Positions 7,758-15,742 of a stretch of 64,000 nt of DNA are shown piece after piece. The translations under genes and the position numbers were made by a program. The stretch's first letter is position 1. Each line of letters begins with the position of its first letter. The stretch covers positions 124,001 to 188,000 of the forward strand of contig JBNFNA010000004.1 of assembly GCA_049941595.1 (NCBI GenBank). Direction: 5' to 3'. The notes beneath the pieces were generated by a model. It was not told the origin of the DNA. It searched no databases and worked only from the letters and a program-made list of their open reading frames with translations. Source of the DNA: Pasteurella sp049941595 (GTDB lineage Bacteria; Pseudomonadota; Gammaproteobacteria; Enterobacterales; Pasteurellaceae).

Positions 7758-10448
7758 TTATTCAGCTGAAGTTTCAGAATTTTCGACCGCACTTTCGCTC
7801 TCAAAATCTTCTTCCGCTTCATCGTCCATTTCACAAACACGTTGTAAGCCAACTAAGGTTTCATCTTCAGCGGTGCGGATTAAGCGTACACCCTGTGTAT
7901 TACGACCGACAACGCTAATTTCATTCACACGTGTACGGACTAATGTGCCCGCATCTGTAATTAACATAATTTGATCGGTTTCTTCAACTTGTGTCGCCGC
8001 AACCACTTTACCGTTACGCTCGCTCACTTTAATTGAAATCACCCCTTTGGTATTACGTGATTTAGTTGGATATTCAGCTAATTCGGTACGTTTACCATAA
8101 CCGTTTTGCGTTGCGGTTAAGATTGCACCTTCATTTTTCGGAATGACTAAAGACACAACTTTATCAATGTTAAGATCAAGAACATCATTTGCGTTGTCAT
8201 CAGAAATATCTTCAATTTCGACCGCACTTTCATCGTCAGAAACATCGTTAGTTAAGGCTAATTTGATACCACGTACTCCAGTGGCTGCACGTCCCATCGC
8301 ACGCACTGCGCCTTCGCTAAAGCGAACCACACGACCTTGTGCAGAGAAGAGCATAATTTCATTGCTACCATCGGTGATATCAACGCCAATTAATTCGTCT
8401 TCATCACGTAAGTTCAATGCAATGATACCGCTTGAACGTGGGCGACTGAATTCAGTAAGCGCGATTTTCTTCACAATACCGCCAGCGGTTGCCATTACGA
8501 CAAATTTATCTTCTTCGTAAGCGGTCACTGGCAAGATTGCGGTGATACGCTCATTTTCATCTAACGGTAAAATATTAACGATTGGGCGTCCACGTGAGCC
8601 ACGGCTGGCTTGTGGTAATTGATACACTTTTAACCAATATAAACGACCACGGCTTGAGAAACATAAAATTGTATCGTGAGTATTTGCCACTAATAAACGC
8701 TCAATAAAATCTTCTTCTTTAGTTTTTGCAGCAGATTTACCTTTACCGCCACGACGTTGTGCTTCGTAGTCAGTAAGTGGTTGATATTTCACATAACCTT
8801 CGTGTGAAAGTGTTACCACAACATCTTCTTGTGCGATTAAATCTTCTAAATTAATGTCACCAGAACTTGCGGTAATTTCAGTACGGCGTGGATCGTTAAA
8901 TTGTTCACGGATTTGTTCTAATTCTTCACGAATTACTTCCATTAATCGTTCTGGGCTACGTAAGATGTAAAGTAGCTCACCAATCACTTCAAGTAATTTT
9001 TTGTATTCATCTAAGATCTCATCGTGACCTAAGTTTGTGAGTTTTTGTAAACGTAAGTCTAAAATCGCTTGCGCTTGCACTTCTGTGAGGTAGTACATAC
9101 CGTCACGAATGCCATATTGTTCTTCAAGCTCTTCAGGGCGAGCTGCGTCAACGCCCGCAGCCGCTAACATATCGGCAACGTGACCTAATTTCCAAGGTTG
9201 TGCGATTAACTCACGTTTTGCGGTTTCTGGGTTTGGTGCACGACGGATTAACTCAATGATTGGATCAACGTTTGCTAATGCAATCGCTAAACCTTCTAAA
9301 ATATGCGCACGCTCACGGGCTTTACGTAATTCATATACTGTGCGACGAGTTACCACTTCACGGCGGTGTAAAACGAATGCTTCGATGAGCTGTTTTAAAT
9401 TGAGTAGTTTTGGCTGACCTTTATCTAACGCAACAATATTGATACCGAAAGTCACTTGTAATTGAGTAAGGGCATAAAGGTTGTTTAAAACCACTTCGCC
9501 CACTGCATCACGTTTGATTTTAATTTCAATACGCATACCGTCTTTGTCAGACAAGTCAGTAATTGCGCTAATTCCTTCGATTTTTTTCTCTTTGACTAAG
9601 TCCGCAATTTTTTCAATGAGCTTTGCTTTATTTACTTGATAAGGAATTTCGTGCACAACGATAGTTTCGCCGCCTTTTTCATCAGTTTCGACTTCTGCTT
9701 TTGCTCGTACATAGATTTTGCCACGACCTGTTTTATAGGCTTCTTCAATTCCTTTACGACCGTTGATTAGCGCCGCTGTTGGGAAGTCTGGTCCAGGAAT
9801 GTAAGTCATTAACTCATCGATTGTGATTTCGTTGTTTTCGATATAAGCCAAGCAGCCATCTAACACTTCACCTAAGTTATGTGGTGGAATGTTTGTTGCC
9901 ATACCAACTGCAATACCAGAAGAACCATTCACTAAAAGTGCAGGCACTTTGGTTGGTAACACTTCAGGAATTTGTTCAGAACCATCATAGTTAGGTACGA
10001 AGTTCACAGTTTCTTTATCAAGATCCGCTAATAATTCGTGTGCGATTTTTGTCATACGGGCTTCGGTATAACGCATTGCTGCTGCCGCATCACCGTCGAT
10101 TGAACCAAAGTTACCTTGACCATCTACTAACATATAACGCAATGAGAAAGGCTGCGCCATACGCACAAGCGTGTCATACACAGCACTATCACCGTGTGGG
10201 TGGTATTTACCGATTACATCCCCAACAATACGCGCTGATTTACGATAAGGTTTATTATACGCATTGCCCCCTTCGTGCATTGCAAATAACACGCGGCGGT
10301 GTACTGGTTTTAAACCGTCACGCACGTCAGGTAACGCACGTCCTACGATGACAGACATCGCATAATCGAGATATGAAGATTTAAGTTCTTCTTCAATACT
10401 GATCGGGCTAATATCTTGATGAATACTATCTTGGACTAAATCGGTCAT
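7758..10448 (-). CDS. gyrA: DNA gyrase subunit A
   Basis: 896 residues. The breakage-reunion domain is at 1-525 with the catalytic tyrosine in AMRYTEARM (Tyr127 by this start), followed by a beta-pinwheel C-terminal domain with the GyrA box QRRGGKG. The quinolone-determining region reads HGDSAVYD with Ser88 and Asp92 (equivalent to E. coli 83 and 87), the susceptible form. ATG 10448 has AGGAAG six bases upstream; the in-frame ATG at 10466 has none. An acidic insertion in the C-terminal domain, about 675-710, holds an uptake signal in coding sequence. Confidence 0.97.
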   Translation of the reverse strand: MTDLVQDSIHQDISPISIEEELKSSYLDYAMSVIVGRALPDVRDGLKPVHRRVLFAMHEGGNAYNKPYRKSARIVGDVIGKYHPHGDSAVYDTLVRMAQPFSLRYMLVDGQGNFGSIDGDAAAAMRYTEARMTKIAHELLADLDKETVNFVPNYDGSEQIPEVLPTKVPALLVNGSSGIAVGMATNIPPHNLGEVLDGCLAYIENNEITIDELMTYIPGPDFPTAALINGRKGIEEAYKTGRGKIYVRAKAEVETDEKGGETIVVHEIPYQVNKAKLIEKIADLVKEKKIEGISAITDLSDKDGMRIEIKIKRDAVGEVVLNNLYALTQLQVTFGINIVALDKGQPKLLNLKQLIEAFVLHRREVVTRRTVYELRKARERAHILEGLAIALANVDPIIELIRRAPNPETAKRELIAQPWKLGHVADMLAAAGVDAARPEELEEQYGIRDGMYYLTEVQAQAILDLRLQKLTNLGHDEILDEYKKLLEVIGELLYILRSPERLMEVIREELEQIREQFNDPRRTEITASSGDINLEDLIAQEDVVVTLSHEGYVKYQPLTDYEAQRRGGKGKSAAKTKEEDFIERLLVANTHDTILCFSSRGRLYWLKVYQLPQASRGSRGRPIVNILPLDENERITAILPVTAYEEDKFVVMATAGGIVKKIALTEFSRPRSSGIIALNLRDEDELIGVDITDGSNEIMLFSAQGRVVRFSEGAVRAMGRAATGVRGIKLALTNDVSDDESAVEIEDISDDNANDVLDLNIDKVVSLVIPKNEGAILTATQNGYGKRTELAEYPTKSRNTKGVISIKVSERNGKVVAATQVEETDQIMLITDAGTLVRTRVNEISVVGRNTQGVRLIRTAEDETLVGLQRVCEMDDEAEEDFESESAVENSETSAE

Positions 10449-10600
10449 TGAAAACTTCCTAATCATTAAGTTTGATTAATCAAAAAATTGGCGGAATTAT
10501 AGCATAAAATCTGCTACGCCCCTAATTTTATAGTGAAATTTTGTGAGATTTGGGGAATAATAATGCATTGTTTTTATTCAACCTGATAAGAAAAAATTAA

Positions 10601-11329
10601 ATGCAAAATATCGATCAGCAAGAACTCGATAAATTCGAGAAAATGGCAAAAAGTTGGTGGGATCCACAAGGGGATTTCAAGCCAATTCATCAATTAAATC
10701 CGCTTCGTTTGAGCTATATTTTACAGCAAGCTAATGGCCTAATGGGAAAAAAAATCTTAGATGTGGGCTGCGGTGGTGGTATTTTGTCGGAAAGTATGGC
10801 GAAGCAAGGGGCGAAAGTCACTGGGATAGATATGTCGTCTGCACCTTTGCAAGTTGCTAAAAATCACGCTTTGGAAAGCGGTTTGAACATTGATTATCAG
10901 CAAATTACGATTGAAGAATTTTTGCAAAATCAGACCGCACTTTATGCTGAAAAAGGCGACGATGAAAAGTTCGACGTGATTACTTGTATGGAAATGCTAG
11001 AACACGTGCCAGATCCAAGTTCTATTATTGCCAGCTGTAAGCAACTATTAAAACCTAACGGCGTGATTTTCTTTTCAACGATCAACCGCACATTAAAAGC
11101 TTGGGCGTTAGTGATTATCGGGGCGGAATATGTGTTGAAAATGCTGCCAAAAGGCACGCACGATTATGATAAATTCATCAAACCAGCAGAATTGTTAGGG
11201 TGGTGTGATGACGCTAAATTGACTTGCTTAGATATGGCGGGCTACCACTATAATCCATTAACAGGCAACTTTGGGTTGAATAAAGATGTAAGTGCGAATT
11301 ATATGGCGAGTTTTCGTATTCAATCTTAA
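10601..11329 (+). CDS. ubiG: Ubiquinone biosynthesis O-methyltransferase
   Basis: A 242-residue SAM-dependent methyltransferase performing both O-methylations of ubiquinone synthesis. Motif I is LDVGCGGGILSE (about residues 54-65). The N-terminal FEKMAKSWWDPQGDFKPIHQ and the later INRTLKAWALVIIGAEY are hallmarks of UbiG. It is divergent from gyrA, the same arrangement as in E. coli. The ATG is preceded by GATAAGAAAA, a weak ribosome site. Confidence 0.96.
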   Translation: MQNIDQQELDKFEKMAKSWWDPQGDFKPIHQLNPLRLSYILQQANGLMGKKILDVGCGGGILSESMAKQGAKVTGIDMSSAPLQVAKNHALESGLNIDYQQITIEEFLQNQTALYAEKGDDEKFDVITCMEMLEHVPDPSSIIASCKQLLKPNGVIFFSTINRTLKAWALVIIGAEYVLKMLPKGTHDYDKFIKPAELLGWCDDAKLTCLDMAGYHYNPLTGNFGLNKDVSANYMASFRIQS

Positions 11330-11359
11330 ATAGCGAGATTTTATTAACGCAGATAAAAG

Positions 11360-11400
11360 AAAAGTGCGGTATAAATTTTCAAACTTTATATCGCACTTTT
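11360..11400. terminator. Terminator between ubiG and fur containing an uptake signal
   Basis: A 16-bp stem (AAAAGTGCG-TATAAA arms, one mismatch) with a nine-base loop, followed by T-rich sequence. One arm is a full uptake signal; the other is one base off. It is placed between convergent genes and can act in both directions. Confidence 0.75.
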
Positions 11401-11426
11401 TATTTAGAATTATCAGATTGGGTAAA

Positions 11427-11879
11427 TTATTTTTTACCGTTCTCGTCACATTTATTCACGTTACTGCATTTACCGTAAAGATATAAGCTGTGAGTTGCTA
11501 ATTCGATACCGTGTTGTTTGGTGATCTCACGTTGACGTTTTTCGATAATGTCATCATTAAATTCGAAAACTTTGCCACAGTCTACACAGATAATGTGATC
11601 GTGGTGTTCAGTTGGTGCTAATTCAAAAACGGATTTATTACCTTCGAAATTATGACGAATTAGGATTTTAGCTTCATCAAATTGGTTAAGCACACGATAA
11701 ACGGTCGCTAAACCAATCTCTTCACCTCTTTCGAGCAACATTTTATAAATATCTTCTGCTGAAAAATGTTGCATACTATTTTTTTCGTGCATTTCTTGCA
11801 TTAATGCTAAAATAGTTAAACGAGGCTCGGTGATTTTTAAGCCAGCTTTCTTCAACAGTTTAATATTTTCTTCAGACAT
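11427..11879 (-). CDS. fur: Ferric uptake regulator
   Basis: A 150-residue Fe2+-dependent repressor. The N-terminal winged helix includes LATVYRVLNQFDEA (58-71). The metal site HHDHI is at 92-96, followed by the structural zinc cysteines 98/101 and a second pair at 138/144. AAGGAG lies upstream of the ATG. It is last in a leftward group ybfE-fldA-fur, as in E. coli. A Fur-box-like site upstream of ybfE suggests autoregulation. Probable targets in this window are the small RNA at 36064 and perhaps the autotransporter. Confidence 0.97.
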   Translation of the reverse strand: MSEENIKLLKKAGLKITEPRLTILALMQEMHEKNSMQHFSAEDIYKMLLERGEEIGLATVYRVLNQFDEAKILIRHNFEGNKSVFELAPTEHHDHIICVDCGKVFEFNDDIIEKRQREITKQHGIELATHSLYLYGKCSNVNKCDENGKK

Positions 11880-11903
11880 AATAGCTCCTTAATGATTATG
11901 CTA

Positions 11904-12428
11904 TTAAGCAAGTTCTGCTAAACACATTTCATCAAAAACCTGTTTAACCCATTTTTCAACACGTTCTGCAGTAAGTTCTGGCTGACGGTCTTCATCAATA
12001 CACAAACCAACGAAAGTATTATCATCAACAAGTGCTTGAGACACTTCAAAATTATAGCCTTCTGTTGGCCAGTGCCCCACAATAATTGCGCCTTTGGGTT
12101 CAATAATATTGCGTACTGTACCCATCGCATCACAGAAATACTCTGCGTAATCTTCTTGGTCACCACAACCGAAAATTGCAACTAATTTATCAGTAAAATC
12201 AATTTCTTCTAACGTTGGGAAAAAATCGTCCCAATCGCATTGCGCTTCGCCATAGTACCAAGTTGGGATACCAATCATTAAGAAATCATATGCTTCGATA
12301 TCTTCTTTTGTGCTTTTTGCGATATCACGAATATCAACTAAATCACTACCTAGTTGTTTCTGAATCATTTTAGCAATATTTTCAGTATTGCCTGTATCAC
12401 TGCCATAAAATAAACCAACAACAGCCAT
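11904..12428 (-). CDS. fldA: Flavodoxin I
   Basis: A 174-residue long-chain flavodoxin. The FMN phosphate loop is SDTGNTE (about residues 10-16); the flavin-ring segments PTWYYGEAQCDWDDF (about 55-69) and FGCGDQEDYAEYFCDA (about 89-104) are intact. It is an electron carrier for radical-SAM and reductive enzymes (for example IspG/IspH, biotin synthase, pyruvate formate-lyase activation). It lies between ybfE and fur with gaps of 5 and 24 bases, so it is probably one transcript under iron control. Confidence 0.96.
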   Translation of the reverse strand: MAVVGLFYGSDTGNTENIAKMIQKQLGSDLVDIRDIAKSTKEDIEAYDFLMIGIPTWYYGEAQCDWDDFFPTLEEIDFTDKLVAIFGCGDQEDYAEYFCDAMGTVRNIIEPKGAIIVGHWPTEGYNFEVSQALVDDNTFVGLCIDEDRQPELTAERVEKWVKQVFDEMCLAELA

Positions 12429-12433
12429 CTTTG

Positions 12434-12718
12434 TTACCTATGTTCTTGAATATTAAAATAATCTTGTAAAATAGTTACAATCACTTCTGATCGACTAACA
12501 TTCAAAGTTGCCGCCAAATCTTCTAGTTGTTCAACTAAATCCATATGTAATTTTAATTCAACGCGTTTTAGCCCAATGGATTTATCACGTTTTAATTGAT
12601 TACGTTTATTAATACGGATTTGCTGTTCACGACTCAGTGGATTTGTTTTTGGGCGTCCAACTTTGGGCGTATTAGCAAACAGATCCAATGTAATACAATC
12701 TGCGTCTTGTTTTGCCAT
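12434..12718 (-). CDS. ybfE: YbfE-type small DNA-binding protein
   Basis: 94 residues: a basic, flexible N-terminal half (VGRPKTNPLSREQQIRINKRNQLKRDK) and a C-terminal ribbon-helix-helix-like segment (RVELKLHMDLVEQLEDLA..VSRSEVIVTILQDYF). It matches YbfE, annotated in E. coli as LexA-regulated. I see no LexA operator here. It heads the fldA-fur group; its function is unproven. Confidence 0.85.
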   Translation of the reverse strand: MAKQDADCITLDLFANTPKVGRPKTNPLSREQQIRINKRNQLKRDKSIGLKRVELKLHMDLVEQLEDLAATLNVSRSEVIVTILQDYFNIQEHR

Positions 12719-12749
12719 CTATCAAATCACTGAAAATCAGTGGCTAATT

Positions 12750-12768
12750 GAGAATGATAAGCCACAAC
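12750..12768. promoter_or_regulatory. Candidate Fur box upstream of ybfE-fldA-fur
   Basis: GAGAATGATAAGCCACAAC matches 13 of 19 positions of the Fur consensus GATAATGATAATCATTATC and lies 32-50 bases upstream of ybfE. It would give Fur autoregulation through the operon promoter. Confidence 0.45.
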
Positions 12769-12833
12769 TAAATTAATGCTGAACTATAACACAATTTATG
12801 TGGGATTAAAACACGAATTTCAGTGCCTCTAAG

Positions 12834-13622
12834 CTATTTGTTTGATATTAAAAATCTTTCAATTGCTCGGATGACAAACTCAGGTTTTTCAGCGTGAACC
12901 CAGTGTCCGCTCCCATTGATTGTAAAAGAGGTTGCTTGCGGAAATTGCGCTAAAATTTGTTGTGTGTCTTCAGGTTTGACATAGTTAGATTGTCCACCAC
13001 GAATAAATAAGGTTGGCGTGTTACTATGACAAGGTTGCCAATCCATAATATTGTCATAATTTTTACGTAAGCCACTTAAATTGAAACGGAAAAATTCTTT
13101 TGCGTTCGGGTCAAAGGATTTCAGCATAAATTGCTGAATAGCTTCAACGGGAATATGTTGTGCGAGGCTAATTTTGGCTTCTTGGCGAGTTTTTGGTTGA
13201 GCTTCTTTGGTGGCAAATAGGGCATCAAAAACATCATTGTGCCAATTATTTTGATATTTGACTGGTGCAATATCAATCACAATCAGTTTTTCAACTAACT
13301 CAGGATAAAGTGCGGTCATTTTCATCGCAGTTTTTCCACCCATTGAGTGACCGATTAAAATGACTTTTTCTAAGCCTAATTCACGGATCACACTTGCTAG
13401 GTCTTCTGCCATTAAGTCATAATTCATTTCATCGCTATGAAAACTGCGCCCGTGGTTGCGTAAATCAACACGTAAAATCGAATAGGTTTCACTAAATGCT
13501 CTGGCAATTATGCCCAAATTATTCATATCACCAAATAAACCGTGGATAAAAACTAAGGTAGGCTGATTAATTTCTTGTTTTATTTGATCAAATTGGAAAT
13601 GTAGCAAATTTTTTTCAGACAT
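12834..13622 (-). CDS. ybfF: Alpha/beta-hydrolase, YbfF-type esterase
   Basis: 262 residues from MSEKNLLHFQFDQ. The nucleophile elbow GHSMGG (about residues 92-97), the oxyanion region FIHGLFGD near residue 27 and the late GSGHWVHAEKPE histidine are all in place. YbfF is an acyl-CoA thioesterase/esterase of uncertain physiological substrate. A longer reading frame extends upstream to 13754 but overlaps the divergent seqA, so ATG 13622 is preferred although its ribosome site is weak. Confidence 0.88.
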   Translation of the reverse strand: MSEKNLLHFQFDQIKQEINQPTLVFIHGLFGDMNNLGIIARAFSETYSILRVDLRNHGRSFHSDEMNYDLMAEDLASVIRELGLEKVILIGHSMGGKTAMKMTALYPELVEKLIVIDIAPVKYQNNWHNDVFDALFATKEAQPKTRQEAKISLAQHIPVEAIQQFMLKSFDPNAKEFFRFNLSGLRKNYDNIMDWQPCHSNTPTLFIRGGQSNYVKPEDTQQILAQFPQATSFTINGSGHWVHAEKPEFVIRAIERFLISNK

Positions 13623-13703
13623 AATTTTTGTATATAGAGTATTTGTAAATAAGTCGTTATAATGTGTTAAATTTTTAAAGAGATCAAGCAAGTGGAGGAA
13701 AAA

Positions 13704-14330
13704 ATGAAAATTATTGAAGTTGATGAAGAGCTTTATCAATATATCGCAAGCCAAACGCGATCTATTGGTGAAAGTGCCTCGGAGATTTTACGCCGTTTGC
13801 TTAATTTTCCGAATAATAATGTTGTGAAATCACAAGACATTCAAACCGTTATTGCCAAAGATGAAAAAGTGGCGGAAAAAGTTGAGAAAGTAATGCCTCA
13901 ACAGGTTAAAGAACCGATCGAGGAACAACCCATTTTAGTCACCACGAAAAAACAATCGGATGAGTCAATTCAACAAGTGGTTTCAAAAGTTAAAGCGTTA
14001 TTGGATTCTGATGAGTTCCAACAAGAAACTAAAGCGGTTGTGCGTTTCTTAAATATTTTACGTGTGCTTTATCGCACTAATCCAGAAAGTTTTGCTCAAG
14101 CAACAGAATCATTACAAGGCCGCACTCGAGTGTATTTTGCCCGTGATGAGGGGACATTGTTGATGGCGGGTAACCATACCAAACCAAAACAAATTCCTGA
14201 CACACCATACTGGGTGATCACCAATACCAATAGCGGACGTAAAATGTTGATGTTGGAAGGTGCAATGCAATCAATGCATTTACCAACTGAACTTATCGAC
14301 GAAGTTAGAACCTACTTTACTGCAAATTAA
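13704..14330 (+). CDS. seqA: Negative modulator of replication initiation SeqA
   Basis: 208 residues. The N-terminal oligomerisation domain MKIIEVDEELYQYIA..GESASEILRRLLNF is joined by a variable linker to the DNA-binding domain that recognises hemimethylated GATC (about 100-208, including RTRVYFARDEGTLLMAGN). It sequesters oriC and delays re-initiation. ATG 13704 has GGAGG five bases upstream; the in-frame GTG 13692 lies before the ribosome site. It is followed by menE after two bases. Confidence 0.96.
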   Translation: MKIIEVDEELYQYIASQTRSIGESASEILRRLLNFPNNNVVKSQDIQTVIAKDEKVAEKVEKVMPQQVKEPIEEQPILVTTKKQSDESIQQVVSKVKALLDSDEFQQETKAVVRFLNILRVLYRTNPESFAQATESLQGRTRVYFARDEGTLLMAGNHTKPKQIPDTPYWVITNTNSGRKMLMLEGAMQSMHLPTELIDEVRTYFTAN

Positions 14331-14332
14331 TA

Positions 14333-15739
14333 ATGTTTCCTTGGCAACAATTTGCACACAATCCTGATACGATGAACCTAATCGCCTTGCAAAATTCGCA
14401 AGGCGAGGTTTTTAGTTGGTTACAGTTAAATCAGAAAATTCAACATTATGTTTCTGTTTTGCAAGCTCAAGGCGTGGCTTGCCAAACGGGTGTTGCTTTA
14501 TGTGGTAAAAATGATATCCAGTTGCTGTTGCTTTATCTGGCGACGATTCAAATTGGTGCTCGAGTGCTTCCTCTTAATCCTGCTTTTTCCTCTGAAAAAA
14601 TCCAGCAAGTTTGCCTTGATGCAGATATTGAATTTTATTATTCATTGTTCGCATTAGATGTGCTGAATTGCAAGCTAATCAACCTTGAGGGTGCTCCAAC
14701 CACAAATAAAAATGAAGAAAAAGAGCGGTCAGTTTCTGAAAAGTTTTTGTCACCAGCAACAATGACATTAACTTCAGGTTCAACCGGCACACCAAAAGCT
14801 GTTGTACATAATGTGCAAGCGCATCTTGAAAATGCAGAAGGTGTGTGTGCTCTAATGCATTTTAGCCAAGTAGATAGTTGGTTATTGTCTTTGCCGTTGT
14901 ATCACGTTTCTGGTCAGGGCATTGTGTGGCGTTGGCTGCTCACGGGGGCGAGATTACATTTTCCACAAACTGATTTTTATGCTTCCGTTTGTGAAGTAAC
15001 CCACGTGTCGCTAGTACCAACACAGTTACAACGATTGTTGGCTTATTGGCGTGAACATCAAATTACACACTTCAAAACGCAACATATTTTATTAGGTGGT
15101 GCGCAAATTCCTACCGAATTGACCCAACAATTAGTTAGTTTTGGTGTCAAAAGTTATTCAGGATATGGAATGACAGAAATGGCATCAACGGTTTTTGCGA
15201 AGTTAAGCGATGATAAACCGGGAGTGGGGCAGCCATTATTAAATCGTGAATATCAATTAGTCAATCAAGAAATTTGGCTAAAGGGCGCAGGGTTAGCAAT
15301 GGGGTATTGGAAAAAGAGCGATCTCTTGCCGTTGACTAATGCACAAGGCTGGCTACAAACCAAAGATCAAGGTGAATGGCTTGATAATGAGTTGGTAATT
15401 TTAGGGCGAATTGATAATATGTTTATTTCTGGTGGCGAAAATATCCAACCAGAAGAAATTGAAGCGGTTATCTATGGCAAAGGCAATGTGAACCAAGTAT
15501 TTGTTTTACCTAAAGGTGATAGCGAATTTGGTCAGCGCCCAGTGGCAATGATTGCATTTTCTGAACCATTTTCGACCGCACTTGTTGAGGACTTGCAGAA
15601 TTGGCTGATTAACAAGTTAGAGAAATTTAAGCTACCAGTGCAATATTTCCCGTTAGAGATGGAAAAATTTCAACAAGGTGCGATTAAAATCTCACGATCA
15701 ACATTACAAAACGAGCTAAAAGACTTACTAGGAAAGTAA
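14333..15739 (+). CDS. menE: 2-succinylbenzoate-CoA ligase
   Basis: A 468-residue adenylate-forming enzyme of menaquinone synthesis that activates o-succinylbenzoate with CoA. The AMP-binding loop TLTSGSTGTPKAVVH (about residues 144-158), the YGMTEMAST motif near 281 and the C-terminal GRIDNMFISGGENIQPEE hinge are all present. It lies alone, away from other men genes, between seqA and mscK. Confidence 0.94.
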   Translation: MFPWQQFAHNPDTMNLIALQNSQGEVFSWLQLNQKIQHYVSVLQAQGVACQTGVALCGKNDIQLLLLYLATIQIGARVLPLNPAFSSEKIQQVCLDADIEFYYSLFALDVLNCKLINLEGAPTTNKNEEKERSVSEKFLSPATMTLTSGSTGTPKAVVHNVQAHLENAEGVCALMHFSQVDSWLLSLPLYHVSGQGIVWRWLLTGARLHFPQTDFYASVCEVTHVSLVPTQLQRLLAYWREHQITHFKTQHILLGGAQIPTELTQQLVSFGVKSYSGYGMTEMASTVFAKLSDDKPGVGQPLLNREYQLVNQEIWLKGAGLAMGYWKKSDLLPLTNAQGWLQTKDQGEWLDNELVILGRIDNMFISGGENIQPEEIEAVIYGKGNVNQVFVLPKGDSEFGQRPVAMIAFSEPFSTALVEDLQNWLINKLEKFKLPVQYFPLEMEKFQQGAIKISRSTLQNELKDLLGK

Positions 15740-15742
15740 CGA

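Noticed and set aside
8143..8520. Open frame antisense to gyrA (and similar frames inside other genes)
   Set aside because: It follows from codon bias of the real gene on the other strand; no ribosome site or family resemblance.
10472..10483. TTGATTAATCAA before gyrA, FNR-like
   Set aside because: The half-sites are separated by two bases and not four, and gyrA is not an expected FNR target.
12728..12742. CACTGAAAATCAGTG as LexA site for ybfE
   Set aside because: CTG and CAG are five bases apart, not ten.
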